Shown: positions 46,308 through 57,030 of the stretch, piece by piece
Position numbering within the stretch: position 1 is the first letter of the stretch
Layout of the letters: every line of letters starts with the position of its first letter
Assembly (NCBI GenBank): GCA_027488975.1
Contig: JAIYAQ010000013.1
Coordinates: 93,398 to 157,397 of the forward strand
DNA from: Cyanobium sp. E1_MAG_00006
GTDB taxonomy: Bacteria; Cyanobacteriota; Cyanobacteriia; PCC-6307; Cyanobiaceae
Reading direction: 5' to 3'
DNA length: 64,000 bases
Made by a program: the position numbers and the translations under genes
The notes under the pieces: generated by a model
Told to the model about the DNA's origin: nothing
The model's input: the letters and a program-made list of their open reading frames with translations, nothing else
The model's database searches: none

Positions 46308-46918
46308 GCGAGCCGGTGCCAGCCGATCATTCCCGCGATCTACCCCCAGGGCTGGCCCTGTTCGGCACCAGCGCCGACCCACCCACTGCAGGGCACCGGG
46401 CCCTGCTGACTGGGCTGGCGGGCGCCTACGGCCAGGTGGTCACCTGGGCCAGCGACAACCCCTGCAAGCAGCACGGCGCCCCGCTGTTGCAGCGAGCTGG
46501 CCTGCTGCAGCGGCTGGTGGACGAGCTGGCCGATCCACGCATCACGCTCCACCAGGAGCTGAGCAGCCCCCGCGCCCTCGAGACCCTCGAGCGAGCCCAG
46601 GCGCTCTGGCCCAGCCGTGAGCTGGTGTTCGTGGTGGGAGGCGATCTGGCCGCCCAGGTGCCGCGCTGGTACCGAGCCGGCGAGCTTCTGCGGCGCTGCC
46701 GTCTGGCGGTGGTGCCCCGCCAGGGGTTCGCCCTCGATCCCGAAGCGCTGGAGGCGCTGCGGCAGCTGGGGGGACGCCCGGAACTGCTGGAGCTGTCGGT
46801 GCCCGGCACGGCCAGCTCGGCGGTGCGCGCCCAGCCCGACCCTCAGCAGCTGCCGGCAGCCGTCTGGGAGGAGCTCGTCAAGCACAATCTCTACGGACTC
46901 GGGCAGCCGCGCCGCTGA
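46304..46918 (+). CDS. nadD: Nicotinate-nucleotide adenylyltransferase NadD
   Basis: NadD adenylylates nicotinate mononucleotide, the step before NadE. The 204-residue product has the nucleotidyltransferase pattern ALFGTSADPPTAGHRALL, where the usual HxGH is TxGH (Thr28-x-Gly30-His31). The mid-motif is VFVVGGDLAAQVPRW, and the C-terminal SSxxxR is present in VPGTASSAVRAQ. The start overlaps the GTPase gene (ATGA), and nadE begins 32 bp later, so this is an NAD-synthesis run. The unusual motif could reflect divergence rather than loss of activity, since T/HxGH variants are active in the superfamily. Confidence 0.85.
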   Translation: MSEPVPADHSRDLPPGLALFGTSADPPTAGHRALLTGLAGAYGQVVTWASDNPCKQHGAPLLQRAGLLQRLVDELADPRITLHQELSSPRALETLERAQALWPSRELVFVVGGDLAAQVPRWYRAGELLRRCRLAVVPRQGFALDPEALEALRQLGGRPELLELSVPGTASSAVRAQPDPQQLPAAVWEELVKHNLYGLGQPRR

Positions 46919-46950
46919 GGCTCCGGTGCTGATCCTCCCTCGCTGATCCG

Positions 46951-48639
46951 ATGCGCCTCGCCCTCGCCCAGATCAACCCGCTGGTGGGCGACCTCAGCGG
47001 CAACGCCGCGCTGCTGCTGGCCGCCTGCCGCACGGCCCACACGCAGGGTGCCGAGCTGGTGGTGGCACCGGAGCTGGCCCTGTGGGGCTACCCGCCGCGC
47101 GATCTGCTGCTGCGCCCCGCCCTGCGCCGGCGTCAGGTGGAGGCCCTTGATCAGCTGGCGGCGGAGCTTCCCAGCGGCCTGGCCCTGCTGCTGGGGGTGA
47201 GCGAAGCAGCGCCGGATCGCCAGCAGCCGGATCTGTTCAATGCTGCGGCCCTGGTGCAATCCGGCGGTTGGCGGGTGGTGGCCCGCAAACGGCTGCTGCC
47301 CAGTTACGACGTGTTCGACGAGCGCCGCTACTTCCGCCCCGGCGACCAACCTGGCCTGCTGGAGCTGGAACACGGCGGTCGCTGCTGGCGTCTCGGCATC
47401 AACATCTGTGAGGACCTCTGGGTGGAGGAGGAGCTGCATGGCCAGCGGCTGAGGGGTGGCGACCCGGTGGGGGAGCTGCAGGCCCTGCGGCCCGACCTGC
47501 TGCTCAACCTCTCGGCCTCTCCCTTCGCCCAGGGCAAGGCCCAGCTGCGCCGGCGGCTGGCGGCGGCAGCGGCGGCGCGGCTGGGTTGTCCGGTGGTCTA
47601 CGTGAACCAGGTGGGGGGCAACGACGAGCTGGTGTTCGATGGCGGCAGCTTTGTGATGGCGGCCACCGGAGCCGTGTGTCTGCAACTGGCCTGGGCGGAG
47701 CCGGATCTGCAGGTGTGGGACGCGGCGCTCGCCCCCGCCGGCACAACCAGCCCCCTGCCGGACCCCGAGGAACTGCTGCTGCGCACCCTCGTGCTCGGCC
47801 TGCGCGACTACGCCCGTAAATGCGGCTTCCGCCGGGCACTGCTGGGACTGAGCGGCGGCATCGATTCGGCTCTGGTGGCCGTGCTGGCCGCGGCAGCTCT
47901 CGGCCCCGGGAACGTGCAGGCGCTGCTGATGCCATCCCCCTGGAGCTCGGCCGGCTCGATCGAGGATTCCCTCGCTCTGGCCCAGCGATTGGGCATTGCC
48001 ACCGGCACCGTGCCGATCGCAGCGCTGATGGCAGGTTTCGATGCGGCGCTGAACGAGCCACTGGCCGGCGCGCCGGCGGGACTCACCGCTGAAAACCTGC
48101 AGTCGCGCATCCGCGGCACCCTGCTGATGGCGCTGGCCAACCAACAGGGTCAGCTGCTGCTCTCCACAGGCAACAAATCAGAGCTGGCGGTGGGGTACTG
48201 CACCCTCTACGGCGACATGAACGGCGGCCTGGCGGTGATCGGCGACCTCTACAAAACGAGCGTGTTCCGCCTCTGCGCCTGGATCGACAGCCCGGCTGCC
48301 GCAGCCTGCCGCCAGGCCCTGGGACTGGCAGCCGAGGGGGAGCTGGTGGGCCATGCCATCCGCGAGAAACCCCCCAGCGCCGAACTGCGCCCGGACCAGC
48401 GCGACAGCGATTCCCTACCGGACTACGACCAGCTCGATCCACTGCTCAAGGCCCTGATCGAGGAGCAGCGCAGCCCCGAGGAGCTGATCGCCACCGGCAC
48501 TGACGCCGCCTTGGCGGAGCGGGTGCAGGGTCTGCTGCGCCGGGCTGAGTTCAAACGCCGCCAGGCGGCACCCCTGTTGAAGGTGAGCAACCGCGCCTTC
48601 GGCAGTGGCTGGCGCATGCCGATCGCCGCCGCGGGCTGA
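46951..48639 (+). CDS. nadE: Glutamine-dependent NAD+ synthetase
   Basis: NadE amidates deamido-NAD using glutamine. The 562-residue product is bifunctional: an N-terminal nitrilase-type glutaminase with LAQINPLVGDLSGN, catalytic Glu in APELALWGYPPRD, Lys in ARKRLLPSYDVFDE and Cys in GINICEDLW, and a C-terminal synthetase with the PP-loop GLSGGIDSALVAVLA and the later STGNKSELAVGYCTLYGDM. It follows nadD by 32 bp. Confidence 0.95.
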   Translation: MRLALAQINPLVGDLSGNAALLLAACRTAHTQGAELVVAPELALWGYPPRDLLLRPALRRRQVEALDQLAAELPSGLALLLGVSEAAPDRQQPDLFNAAALVQSGGWRVVARKRLLPSYDVFDERRYFRPGDQPGLLELEHGGRCWRLGINICEDLWVEEELHGQRLRGGDPVGELQALRPDLLLNLSASPFAQGKAQLRRRLAAAAAARLGCPVVYVNQVGGNDELVFDGGSFVMAATGAVCLQLAWAEPDLQVWDAALAPAGTTSPLPDPEELLLRTLVLGLRDYARKCGFRRALLGLSGGIDSALVAVLAAAALGPGNVQALLMPSPWSSAGSIEDSLALAQRLGIATGTVPIAALMAGFDAALNEPLAGAPAGLTAENLQSRIRGTLLMALANQQGQLLLSTGNKSELAVGYCTLYGDMNGGLAVIGDLYKTSVFRLCAWIDSPAAAACRQALGLAAEGELVGHAIREKPPSAELRPDQRDSDSLPDYDQLDPLLKALIEEQRSPEELIATGTDAALAERVQGLLRRAEFKRRQAAPLLKVSNRAFGSGWRMPIAAAG

Positions 48640-48709
48640 AGCGCCAGATCCAACACTGGCTCTTGGCCGGCAGCGGAGCCAAGCTGGAGGAACGCCCGCG
48701 TCCCGCGCC

Positions 48710-49843
48710 ATGGTCGCCCCGACAGCCCCGATCGCGAGCATCGGCGTACCGCGGGAGATCAAGCGTGATGAGCAGCGGGTGGCGCTCACCCCTGATGCCG
48801 TGCGTGAGCTGGTGAGCCATGGCTTCACGGTGCGGATCGAGGCCGGGGCCGGCAGTGGCGCCGGCCTTGACGACGAGGCCTTCACCGCGGCCGGCGCTCT
48901 GCTGGTGAGCCGGGAGGAGGCCTGGGCCGCCCACTTGGTGGTGAAGGTCAAGGAGCCGCAGCCGGAGGAATTCGATTTCCTTCGCCCAGACCTGGTGCTG
49001 TTCACCTACCTGCACCTGGCCGCCTACCCGGCGGTGGGCCGCGCCCTGCTGGCGGCAGGCACCACCGCCATTGCCTACGAAACGGTGCAGCTCGACGACG
49101 GCAGCCTGCCCCTGCTGGCGCCGATGAGCGAGATCGCCGGGCGGCTGGCGGCTCAGGTGGGCGCCCACCTGCTGGAGAAACCCCACGGCGGCCGGGGGGT
49201 CCTGATCGGAGGCTGCACCGGTGTACGACCGGCACGGGTGGTGGTGCTCGGCGCCGGCAGTGTCGGCTGGAATGCCGCTCGGCTGGCGGCCGCCATGGAT
49301 GCGGAAGTGCTGCTGCTCGACCACAGCCCGGAGCGCCTGCGGCGCCTGGAGAGCCAGCGCCAGGGGCGTCTGGTGAGCCTGGTAAGCAGCCGCGGCCTGC
49401 TGGAGCGTCTCGTGCCCACGGCCGACCTGCTGATCGGCGCCGTGCTGCTGCCGGGCGACCGCGCGCCCACCCTGGTGGACGAGGCCCTGGTGCAGCAGAT
49501 GCGGCCGGGATCGGTGATCGTCGACGTGGCGATCGATCAGGGGGGCTGCATTGCCACCAGCCAGGAAACCACCCACACCGAACCGGTGCGCACGGTCCAC
49601 GGCGTGCAGCACTACGCCGTCGGCAACATGCCCGGAGCCGTGCCGTTCACCGCCACCGAGGCACTGGTGAGCGTCACCCTGCCCTACATCCTGGCGATCG
49701 CAGGACGAGGCCTGGTGGAGGCCGTCACCGACCGACCGGAGCTGGTGTCCGGGCTGAATACGATCGGCGGCGCGGTCTGCCATCCGGGCGTGGCCAAGGC
49801 GCTGGGGGTGCACAACCGCCACCCGATGGCCTGCCTGCGCTGA
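48710..49843 (+). CDS. ald: Alanine dehydrogenase
   Basis: Ald interconverts L-alanine and pyruvate plus ammonia with NAD+. The 377-residue product has the family N-terminus IASIGVPREIKRDEQRVALTP, the catalytic VVKVKEPQPEEF region and TYLHLAAYP, the Rossmann motif VVVLGAGSVGWNAARLAAAM, and VDVAIDQGGCIATSQ. The ATG at 48710 is used; the upstream codons in this frame are not family sequence. It follows nadE by 70 bp. Pyridine-nucleotide transhydrogenase alpha is related but has a different C-terminus. Confidence 0.93.
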   Translation: MVAPTAPIASIGVPREIKRDEQRVALTPDAVRELVSHGFTVRIEAGAGSGAGLDDEAFTAAGALLVSREEAWAAHLVVKVKEPQPEEFDFLRPDLVLFTYLHLAAYPAVGRALLAAGTTAIAYETVQLDDGSLPLLAPMSEIAGRLAAQVGAHLLEKPHGGRGVLIGGCTGVRPARVVVLGAGSVGWNAARLAAAMDAEVLLLDHSPERLRRLESQRQGRLVSLVSSRGLLERLVPTADLLIGAVLLPGDRAPTLVDEALVQQMRPGSVIVDVAIDQGGCIATSQETTHTEPVRTVHGVQHYAVGNMPGAVPFTATEALVSVTLPYILAIAGRGLVEAVTDRPELVSGLNTIGGAVCHPGVAKALGVHNRHPMACLR

Positions 49844-49944
49844 GCGGGAGGGCGACGTCCGCCGGGGATTCGGAAGACATTCCGCCCCCTCTGTGCCCAG
49901 GCCGTGCCATCACCCATACCTTTGGCGGGCAGATCGTCTGCGTC

Positions 49945-50247
49945 ATGGCCTACTGCCGCGCCCTGATCCCCCTCGTCGGTGGCGTCGCACCAGCAGAGCT
50001 GCTCCCTCCCCTGCTGAACGAGCTGGGGCTGGAGGTGGAGCCGGCGAGCGGTCCCACGCTGATGGCCTTCGAGCGACCCTGCGCCGGCCGCGCCACGCGC
50101 GACTATGTGCGCCTCTGGGCCGACTGGAGCGACATCAGCCAGACCAGTGAACTCTGGCTGGAGACCATCAGCGGCGAGAGCATGGCCCACAGCCGCACCC
50201 GCTGCTCGGACCTGCTCGAACAGATCCGCTCGGCGCTCCGGAGCTGA
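49945..50247 (+). CDS. Conserved hypothetical protein
   Basis: No family recognised. The 100-residue product starts MAYCRALIPLVGGVAPAEL and contains LLPPLLNELGLEVEPASGP and DYVRLWADWSDISQTSELWL, with no signal peptide or membrane helix. The composition is protein-like and the frame is compact, ending 10 bp from the convergent YchJ-like gene. Confidence 0.65.
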   Translation: MAYCRALIPLVGGVAPAELLPPLLNELGLEVEPASGPTLMAFERPCAGRATRDYVRLWADWSDISQTSELWLETISGESMAHSRTRCSDLLEQIRSALRS

Positions 50248-50257
50248 ACGTCGCTGG

Positions 50258-50758
50258 TCAGCCCGAGAGCTCCAGCGCCTCGAGATAAAGCCAGGCCCCC
50301 TCAAGGCGGCCACCCTCGCGCCCGAAGCGGGAGCATTCCCGCATCACACCCTGGCGATCAACACCCCGGCGATTAACGCCACGGCGCCCGCCCGACTGTT
50401 GGTAGTGGGCCTCAAAGGTGACCGTACCCTCCAGATCCAAGGGGCCGCCGGCCTCGGTGGCCAGGATCTCAAGCCGCAGCCAGCTCACCCGGCGGCAGGT
50501 CTCCGCCAGGGCCCGGCGCCGCTCAGGTGCCGACTGATGGGGGGAATGATCCTGCGCCTGGGTGCGCAACAGGTGATCCACATCGCCCGTGGCGAAGGCG
50601 CTGTAGCGGGAGCGCATCAATTGGTCGGCCGTGGCGGCCAGTCGCTCGCCGCGCAGAAGGGGGCCACAGCAGTCGGCGGTGCTGAGCCGGCGGCTACCGC
50701 CGCCGCAGGGACAACGGCCAGATCCGGCAGCAGCAGCGGCGGAACGAAAGCCGCTCAC
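50258..50758 (-). CDS. YchJ-family protein (SEC-C zinc motif)
   Basis: The 166-residue protein has the N-terminal SEC-C-like zinc motif CPCGGG with CCGPLL, then DQLMRSRYSAFATGDVDHLLRT and the family segment RRRALAETCRRVSWLRLEIL, followed by GTVTFEAHY. These match the YchJ family (UPF0225), in which an NTF2-like core follows the zinc motif; function unknown. A short tandem insert (RRGVNRRGVDRQGV) interrupts the normal spacing between GTVTFEAHY and RECSRFGREGG, encoded by the 15-bp repeat at 50347-50391. The start overlaps the stop of the DUF3326 gene. Confidence 0.8.
   Translation of the reverse strand: MSGFRSAAAAAGSGRCPCGGGSRRLSTADCCGPLLRGERLAATADQLMRSRYSAFATGDVDHLLRTQAQDHSPHQSAPERRRALAETCRRVSWLRLEILATEAGGPLDLEGTVTFEAHYQQSGGRRGVNRRGVDRQGVMRECSRFGREGGRLEGAWLYLEALELSG
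50347..50391 (+). repeat. 15-bp tandem repeat inside the YchJ-family gene
   Basis: CACCCTGGCGATCAA (50347-50361) and CACCCCGGCGATTAA (50362-50376) differ at two bases; a degraded third copy is CGCCACGGCGCCCGC (50377-50391). The 15-bp period keeps the frame and adds about 10-15 residues. Confidence 0.8.
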
Positions 50759-51882
50759 GGCCTGGGAAGGCGCTCGTTCATCCCGTGGCTCAGAGAGGCC
50801 AGGGGCCTCTGCAGGGCCAAGGGGCTGATCCCCTCACGCAGCGCCAGCAGCACACCGGCCGCCTCGCTGTAGCTGGCGGCGTGGATCACCTCCAGATCCA
50901 GGGCGGCGGCGGTCACCGACAGGAGGCAGGGGTTCTCCACGGCGATCACCGGAATGCGCCGCTCCGCGCAGGCCAGCACGGCCGCACCACCCAAGGCGCC
51001 AGCCGGGGCCACGATCGCCCCTACCGCGTCGATCGCCAGGTCAGCGGGCTGACAGGCCAAGCCCAGACTCCCGGGCGCCGCGGTGCTGATCAGATCGGGG
51101 GCGCGGCTGAGACCCACCAGCACGCAGGCCAGAAAGGTGTGGCCCAGCTCCTCGCCGGCGGCACGGGGATCGAGCTGGACATCGAGCGCCAGCGGGCCCA
51201 GCGCCGGGGCATGGGCGCAGGGCAGACCAAGCTCCAGACTGAGCAGATGGCTGATCACCGCTTCGGCGCCAGCCAGGGCATCCACACCGCTGCCCTGGCG
51301 ATAGGCGGCCAGGGCGGCGCTGTCAGGGTCGTCGGGGAAGCGCGCCACCACAGCGATGGCGGTCGCCCCAGCCTCCTGCAGCTGCCGGCCAGCCCGCAGC
51401 AGCGCCTCCGGCCGCCCCAGCTCTCCCCAGCTCACGCCGCTGGCGCCGAGGCTGAGCTGCACGTCAAGTGGCTCATCGGTGATCACCACAGGGCCGATCT
51501 CGAGGCCAAGCGTGGCGCGGCAACCATCGGCCACCTGAATGTGGCGCCAGCGCAGCTCCTCCTCAATACCGGCATCAAGCAGCAGGCCGATCCGCTGGCG
51601 CCGCACCGGCCGCAAGGCCAGCTCTCCCGCCGCAAAGCGATCAAGACTGGAACCCTCCACGTAGTGGATGCGCGGGTCGCTCCAGTAGAGCGAGGCGCCG
51701 TTCATCACATTGGGGTGGGTGATGAGGCAGCCGCTGGCAGCCGCCAGCAACCGTGCCGCCGGCAGGGCATCGCCGGCGTAACCGCCGACAGCACAACCGA
51801 TCCCGGTGGGCACCACCAGAAGCGTTGGCAACGGGGATCCCGGAGCACCAGCAGCAGCACCAGCACCGGCAGCGGCACTCAT
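50755..51882 (-). CDS. DUF3326-family protein
   Basis: The 375-residue protein begins with a short Ala/Gly leader and has LLVVPTGIGCAVGGYAGDALPAARL arrangement, CLITHPNVMNGASLYW, IHYVEGSSLDRF and a C-terminal domain with VGAIVAPAGALGGAAVLAC and IPVIAVENPCLLSV. These fit the cyanobacteria/plant-type DUF3326 family, whose role is unknown. The ATG overlaps the stop of the preceding small gene (ATGA), and its stop overlaps the start of the YchJ-family gene, so it is in the middle of a translationally coupled chain. Confidence 0.85.
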   Translation of the reverse strand: MSAAAGAGAAAGAPGSPLPTLLVVPTGIGCAVGGYAGDALPAARLLAAASGCLITHPNVMNGASLYWSDPRIHYVEGSSLDRFAAGELALRPVRRQRIGLLLDAGIEEELRWRHIQVADGCRATLGLEIGPVVITDEPLDVQLSLGASGVSWGELGRPEALLRAGRQLQEAGATAIAVVARFPDDPDSAALAAYRQGSGVDALAGAEAVISHLLSLELGLPCAHAPALGPLALDVQLDPRAAGEELGHTFLACVLVGLSRAPDLISTAAPGSLGLACQPADLAIDAVGAIVAPAGALGGAAVLACAERRIPVIAVENPCLLSVTAAALDLEVIHAASYSEAAGVLLALREGISPLALQRPLASLSHGMNERLPRP

Positions 51883-52076
51883 GCCAGCACCACCGCCTCA
51901 ATCTGCAGACGCATCACAGCGACGCTGTCAGGTGGGGCTTCCGCTGGGTTGTCAGCAGCGGCGGCTGTAATCGCCCAGCGCAGTGGGCGCCCATGGGCCG
52001 CCAACGCCGCGAGGATCTGGGGCCGAAGCGGGCCGGGCCGGCGCTCCAGCTGCAGCAGGAGCGGCACCAGCCTCAC
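51879..52076 (-). CDS. Small conserved-looking hypothetical protein
   Basis: The 65-residue product starts at a GTG that overlaps the ferredoxin stop (GTGA) and ends overlapping the DUF3326 start (ATGA). It reads MRLVPLLLQLERRPGP, then RPQILAALAAHGRPLRWAIT and RLQIEAVVL, an alternation of helix and strand with no membrane segment. Because it is locked between two coupled genes it is very probably real. Function unknown. Confidence 0.72.
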   Translation of the reverse strand: MRLVPLLLQLERRPGPLRPQILAALAAHGRPLRWAITAAAADNPAEAPPDSVAVMRLQIEAVVLA

Positions 52077-52396
52077 TTCTGGTACTGACCGAACTGGGCT
52101 TCATAGAGGGCGTCCTCCTGACCGGCAAGCACCTTGAGGTCGGAGCGGGGGTAAGCCACGCAGAGCAGTGCGTAACCCTCGGCCTGCAGCTGGGCCTTCA
52201 CACCCATCGCATCGGGCTGATGCACCGTGCCCTCGGTGATACGAGCGGCGCAGGTGGTGCACACGCCGGAACAGCAGGAGCTGGGAACGGGCACCGCCGC
52301 GGCCTCGGCGGCGGCGAGCACCGTCTGATCGGCGCGGCAGGGGAAGCTGTGACTGACGCCGTCCAGGTCGCAGACGACGGTGAAGGTCTCGCTCAT
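52073..52396 (-). CDS. [2Fe-2S] ferredoxin, divergent
   Basis: The 107-residue product (ATG at 52396) is a plant-type ferredoxin fold: Cys41, Cys46, Cys49 and Cys79 are the cluster ligands in the segment SSCCSGVCTTCA and LLCVAYP. It differs from PetF in an extra Cys next to the first ligand (CCSGVC) and a longer C-terminal tail (EDALYEAQFGQYQK). It probably serves a specific redox partner. The 2OG oxygenase gene is upstream on the same strand (76 bp), and small, DUF3326 and YchJ genes follow in an overlapping chain. Confidence 0.88.
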   Translation of the reverse strand: MSETFTVVCDLDGVSHSFPCRADQTVLAAAEAAAVPVPSSCCSGVCTTCAARITEGTVHQPDAMGVKAQLQAEGYALLCVAYPRSDLKVLAGQEDALYEAQFGQYQK

Positions 52397-52472
52397 GAAC
52401 GACGCTGCGGGATGCGGGCAGTGCGGGCCATCTTCCCTGATCGCGGGCCGATGGTCGGCGCTGGAGCGGGGC

Positions 52473-53195
52473 TCACGGCGCCTGCAGCGATGTCCACTGA
52501 CCCGGGTGGGGCGCCAAGTATTCCGCCGGCGCCTGCTGATCGCCGGCCAGCGGGGCGGTGAGAGCCAGATCGAAGGCCAGCGAGAGACGCACGTCGTTCG
52601 GATCCTCATTGGCGGTGACGGCGTGATCGGTGCCGGCGGGGAACAGCAGCAGCAGGCCGGCCTGCGGCGCCACATCGCGCCAGGGGGCGTTCCAGAGCTG
52701 CGCCGATTCAGAGGCGGTATCGATCGGCCCGCCATGGCCCACCGCCAGGCCTTGAACCAGTTCGTTGACCTGGCGGTGCGGAAACAGGCGGAGGCAGCCG
52801 CTGCGGCCGCTGCCGTCGCCATTGAGATACACGATCGCGCTCAGGTGGGCATTGGGGTGGTGATGACGCCCCACCACCTGCCCGGGCTCGCTCACCACCG
52901 GCCAGGCCCGCTGAATGTGCAGAGCAACGCTGCCGGGATCGAATCCCAGCTGCTGCAGATAGGCCCAGGCCCGCTGTTCCACCTCCCGGGTGATCGCTGC
53001 AAACGCCGGAAGCCGATGCACCTGCCAGACGCCGTTGAGATCTCCTGTCCAGGCGCAACCATCCTCGGGATTGCCAGTGGCCTCGCCCCGCAGCTCCAGC
53101 ACCGCCTGCATGAGCAACGCCAGATCGAGCGGATCGAGGGCCAGCTGCGCCCGGGCCAGCGCCAGAGGGAACAGGGGCTCGAGCGTCAGACGCAT
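52473..53195 (-). CDS. Putative 2-oxoglutarate/Fe(II) oxygenase (TIGR02466-like)
   Basis: The 240-residue protein (ATG at 53195) has HxD-type iron-ligand segments: GRHHHPNAHLSAIVYLN at about 110-126, a later His191 in GTDHAVTAN and Arg203 in NDVRLSLAFDL, which would bind 2-oxoglutarate. The double-stranded beta-helix pattern follows. It resembles the TIGR02466 group of putative 2OG-Fe(II) oxygenases, but whether the first motif gives the usual acidic ligand is unclear (HHHPNAH). It is the first gene of a possible operon with the ferredoxin. No substrate can be assigned. Confidence 0.65.
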   Translation of the reverse strand: MRLTLEPLFPLALARAQLALDPLDLALLMQAVLELRGEATGNPEDGCAWTGDLNGVWQVHRLPAFAAITREVEQRAWAYLQQLGFDPGSVALHIQRAWPVVSEPGQVVGRHHHPNAHLSAIVYLNGDGSGRSGCLRLFPHRQVNELVQGLAVGHGGPIDTASESAQLWNAPWRDVAPQAGLLLLFPAGTDHAVTANEDPNDVRLSLAFDLALTAPLAGDQQAPAEYLAPHPGQWTSLQAP

Positions 53196-53303
53196 CGCAC
53201 AGGCCAGCACGAAGAGCGATCTTCCCGCGGCACAGGGCCTCAGGCAGCGGGCTGCTCTCGAACCGCCAGGGCATCTGCACCGCCCAATGCCCAAGAAGCA
53301 GAA

Positions 53304-53368
53304 CATCCCTGACTCGTGAAGGCCGTATGCCGCGCAAGCGCGGCGACGGTCTGAACGAGTCAGGGATG
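53304..53368 (-). repeat. Large symmetric hairpin at the end of the atp operon
   Basis: Perfect 14-bp arms CATCCCTGACTCGT (53304-53317) and ACGAGTCAGGGATG (53355-53368) enclose a second perfect 7-bp hairpin GCCGCGC-AA-GCGCGGC (53329-53344) on the same axis; the bases between the two are also largely complementary. It lies 41 bp after the atpG (gamma) stop on the minus strand and is followed there by a T-rich stretch, so it most likely closes the atp transcript, but a weak MITE-like or structured element cannot be excluded. Confidence 0.85.
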
Positions 53369-53409
53369 ACTGGAACCTCAGCTGGTCGGGCTTGGCTGGT
53401 GCCGAAGCC

Positions 53410-54363
53410 TCAGGACATGGCGGCGGCGCCGCCCACCACTTCGAGGATCTCCTGGGTGATCGCAGCCTGACGGGCCTTGTTGTAATCCAGGGTCAGCGTC
53501 TTGGCGAGAGCCTTGGCGTTGTCGCTGGCGTTGTTCATGGCCGTCATCCGGCTGGCCAGCTCAGAAGCCGCAGCTTCCTGGAGGGAGCGCAGCAGCTGGT
53601 TCTGCAGATACAGGGGCAGCAGTGCATTGAGCAGCTGCTCGGGACTCTGCTCGAAGACGAGATCGGAGGGCAGCGCAGGCTGCTCATTGCTCACCTTGCC
53701 GGTTTCAACGCCGAGCTGACCATCGCGGGTGGTGAGACGGAAGATCTCATCATCCGGGCTGGCAATGCCCTGAGGATCCAGGGGCAGCAGGGTCTGGGAA
53801 ACAGGCTTGGAGCTCACCAGGTTAATGAACTTGGTGAAGATGATCTCCACGCGATCGGTGCTGCCAGAGATGAATTCCGCCAGCACTTCATCGGCGATCT
53901 TGCCAGCCTCAGCGGCATTGGGCACCTGCTCCAGGCCGGTAAAGACAGCGCGAATCGTGTAGCGATCGGCACGATTCTGGAAATAGGTGATCGCCTTGCG
54001 GCCGATCAGCACCAGATCCACGGCATAGCCCTGGCCGGTGAGTTCGGCGTAGCGGAGTTCGGTGCGCTTGATGATGTTGGCGTTGTAGCCACCGCACAGA
54101 CCCCGATCACCGGTGACGGCGAGCAGGGTGATGTTGCGCACATCGCGGCTCTCCAGCAGGGGAGCATCGGCGGTTTCAAACTGCATGCGCGACTGGAGGT
54201 TCTCCAGCACGCGCGCCAAACGGTCCGCGAATGGACGGCTACGCAGCACCTGTTCCTGAGCCCGGCGCACCTTGGCAGCGGCCACAAGGCGCATGGCCTC
54301 AGTGATCTTGCGGGTGTTCTTGACCGAACTGATCCTGTCGCGGATGTCCTTGAGGTTCGCCAT
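53410..54363 (-). CDS. atpG: ATP synthase F1 subunit gamma
   Basis: The 317-residue rotor subunit has the conserved N-terminal coil [23 protein letters not shown] and the C-terminal coil with [16 protein letters not shown]. It has the extra loop typical of photosynthetic gamma (about residues 195-225) without the plant redox cysteine pair, as expected for cyanobacteria. It is the last gene of the minus-strand atp operon, 30 bp after atpA. Confidence 0.97.
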   Translation of the reverse strand: MANLKDIRDRISSVKNTRKITEAMRLVAAAKVRRAQEQVLRSRPFADRLARVLENLQSRMQFETADAPLLESRDVRNITLLAVTGDRGLCGGYNANIIKRTELRYAELTGQGYAVDLVLIGRKAITYFQNRADRYTIRAVFTGLEQVPNAAEAGKIADEVLAEFISGSTDRVEIIFTKFINLVSSKPVSQTLLPLDPQGIASPDDEIFRLTTRDGQLGVETGKVSNEQPALPSDLVFEQSPEQLLNALLPLYLQNQLLRSLQEAAASELASRMTAMNNASDNAKALAKTLTLDYNKARQAAITQEILEVVGGAAAMS

Positions 54364-54393
54364 GGAAGGGGGTCTCCGGGTGTTCCTTCAGGT

Positions 54394-56511
<2,118 letters not shown>

Positions 56512-56512
<1 letters not shown>

Positions 56513-57030
56513 CAGGCGTTCCCCAGGTTTTGGATGGACTGATTCACCAACTGGGCCTGAGCCTTGTCGTCGAGCTTGCCGGGCAGGGTCGCCAGGGCCT
56601 TCTCGATGGCAAGACGGGCAGCTTCCCGGCGCAGCTGGTTGCTCACCCGTGCGGCCTCAGCATTGAGGTCGGCAGTGGCACCCTGCTTGAGACGGGCCAT
56701 CTCCTCGATGGTGCGCATCTCGCTGTCCAAGCGGATGGCTTCGGCACGGGCCTTGCCATCTATACGGATCTGATCGGCCTTCTGCTGGGCTGCGGACAGA
56801 TCGCTCTGGGCCTGGGCAAGGGAGCTGGTGGCGGCTGCCAGACGCTCTTCGGCGTCTTTGAGGTCGGCAAGGATGCCAGCGCGACGCCGCTCCAGAATTC
56901 CACCCAGGAAATTGGGAAGGAATTTGTAGAGGGCGAAGATGACAATCGCCAGGTTGATGATGTTGGTCTCGAACAGGTTCAGGTTCAGCCCGAAACCACC
57001 GTGCGAGGCCAGGATCGAAGGGAAATTCAT
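56512..57030 (-). CDS. atpF: ATP synthase Fo subunit b
   Basis: The 172-residue protein has one N-terminal transmembrane helix (about residues 22-45, [23 protein letters not shown]) and a long charged coiled coil to the C-terminus ([22 protein letters not shown]). It forms the peripheral stalk with b'. It starts by ATGA overlap with b' and ends overlapping atpH. Confidence 0.95.
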
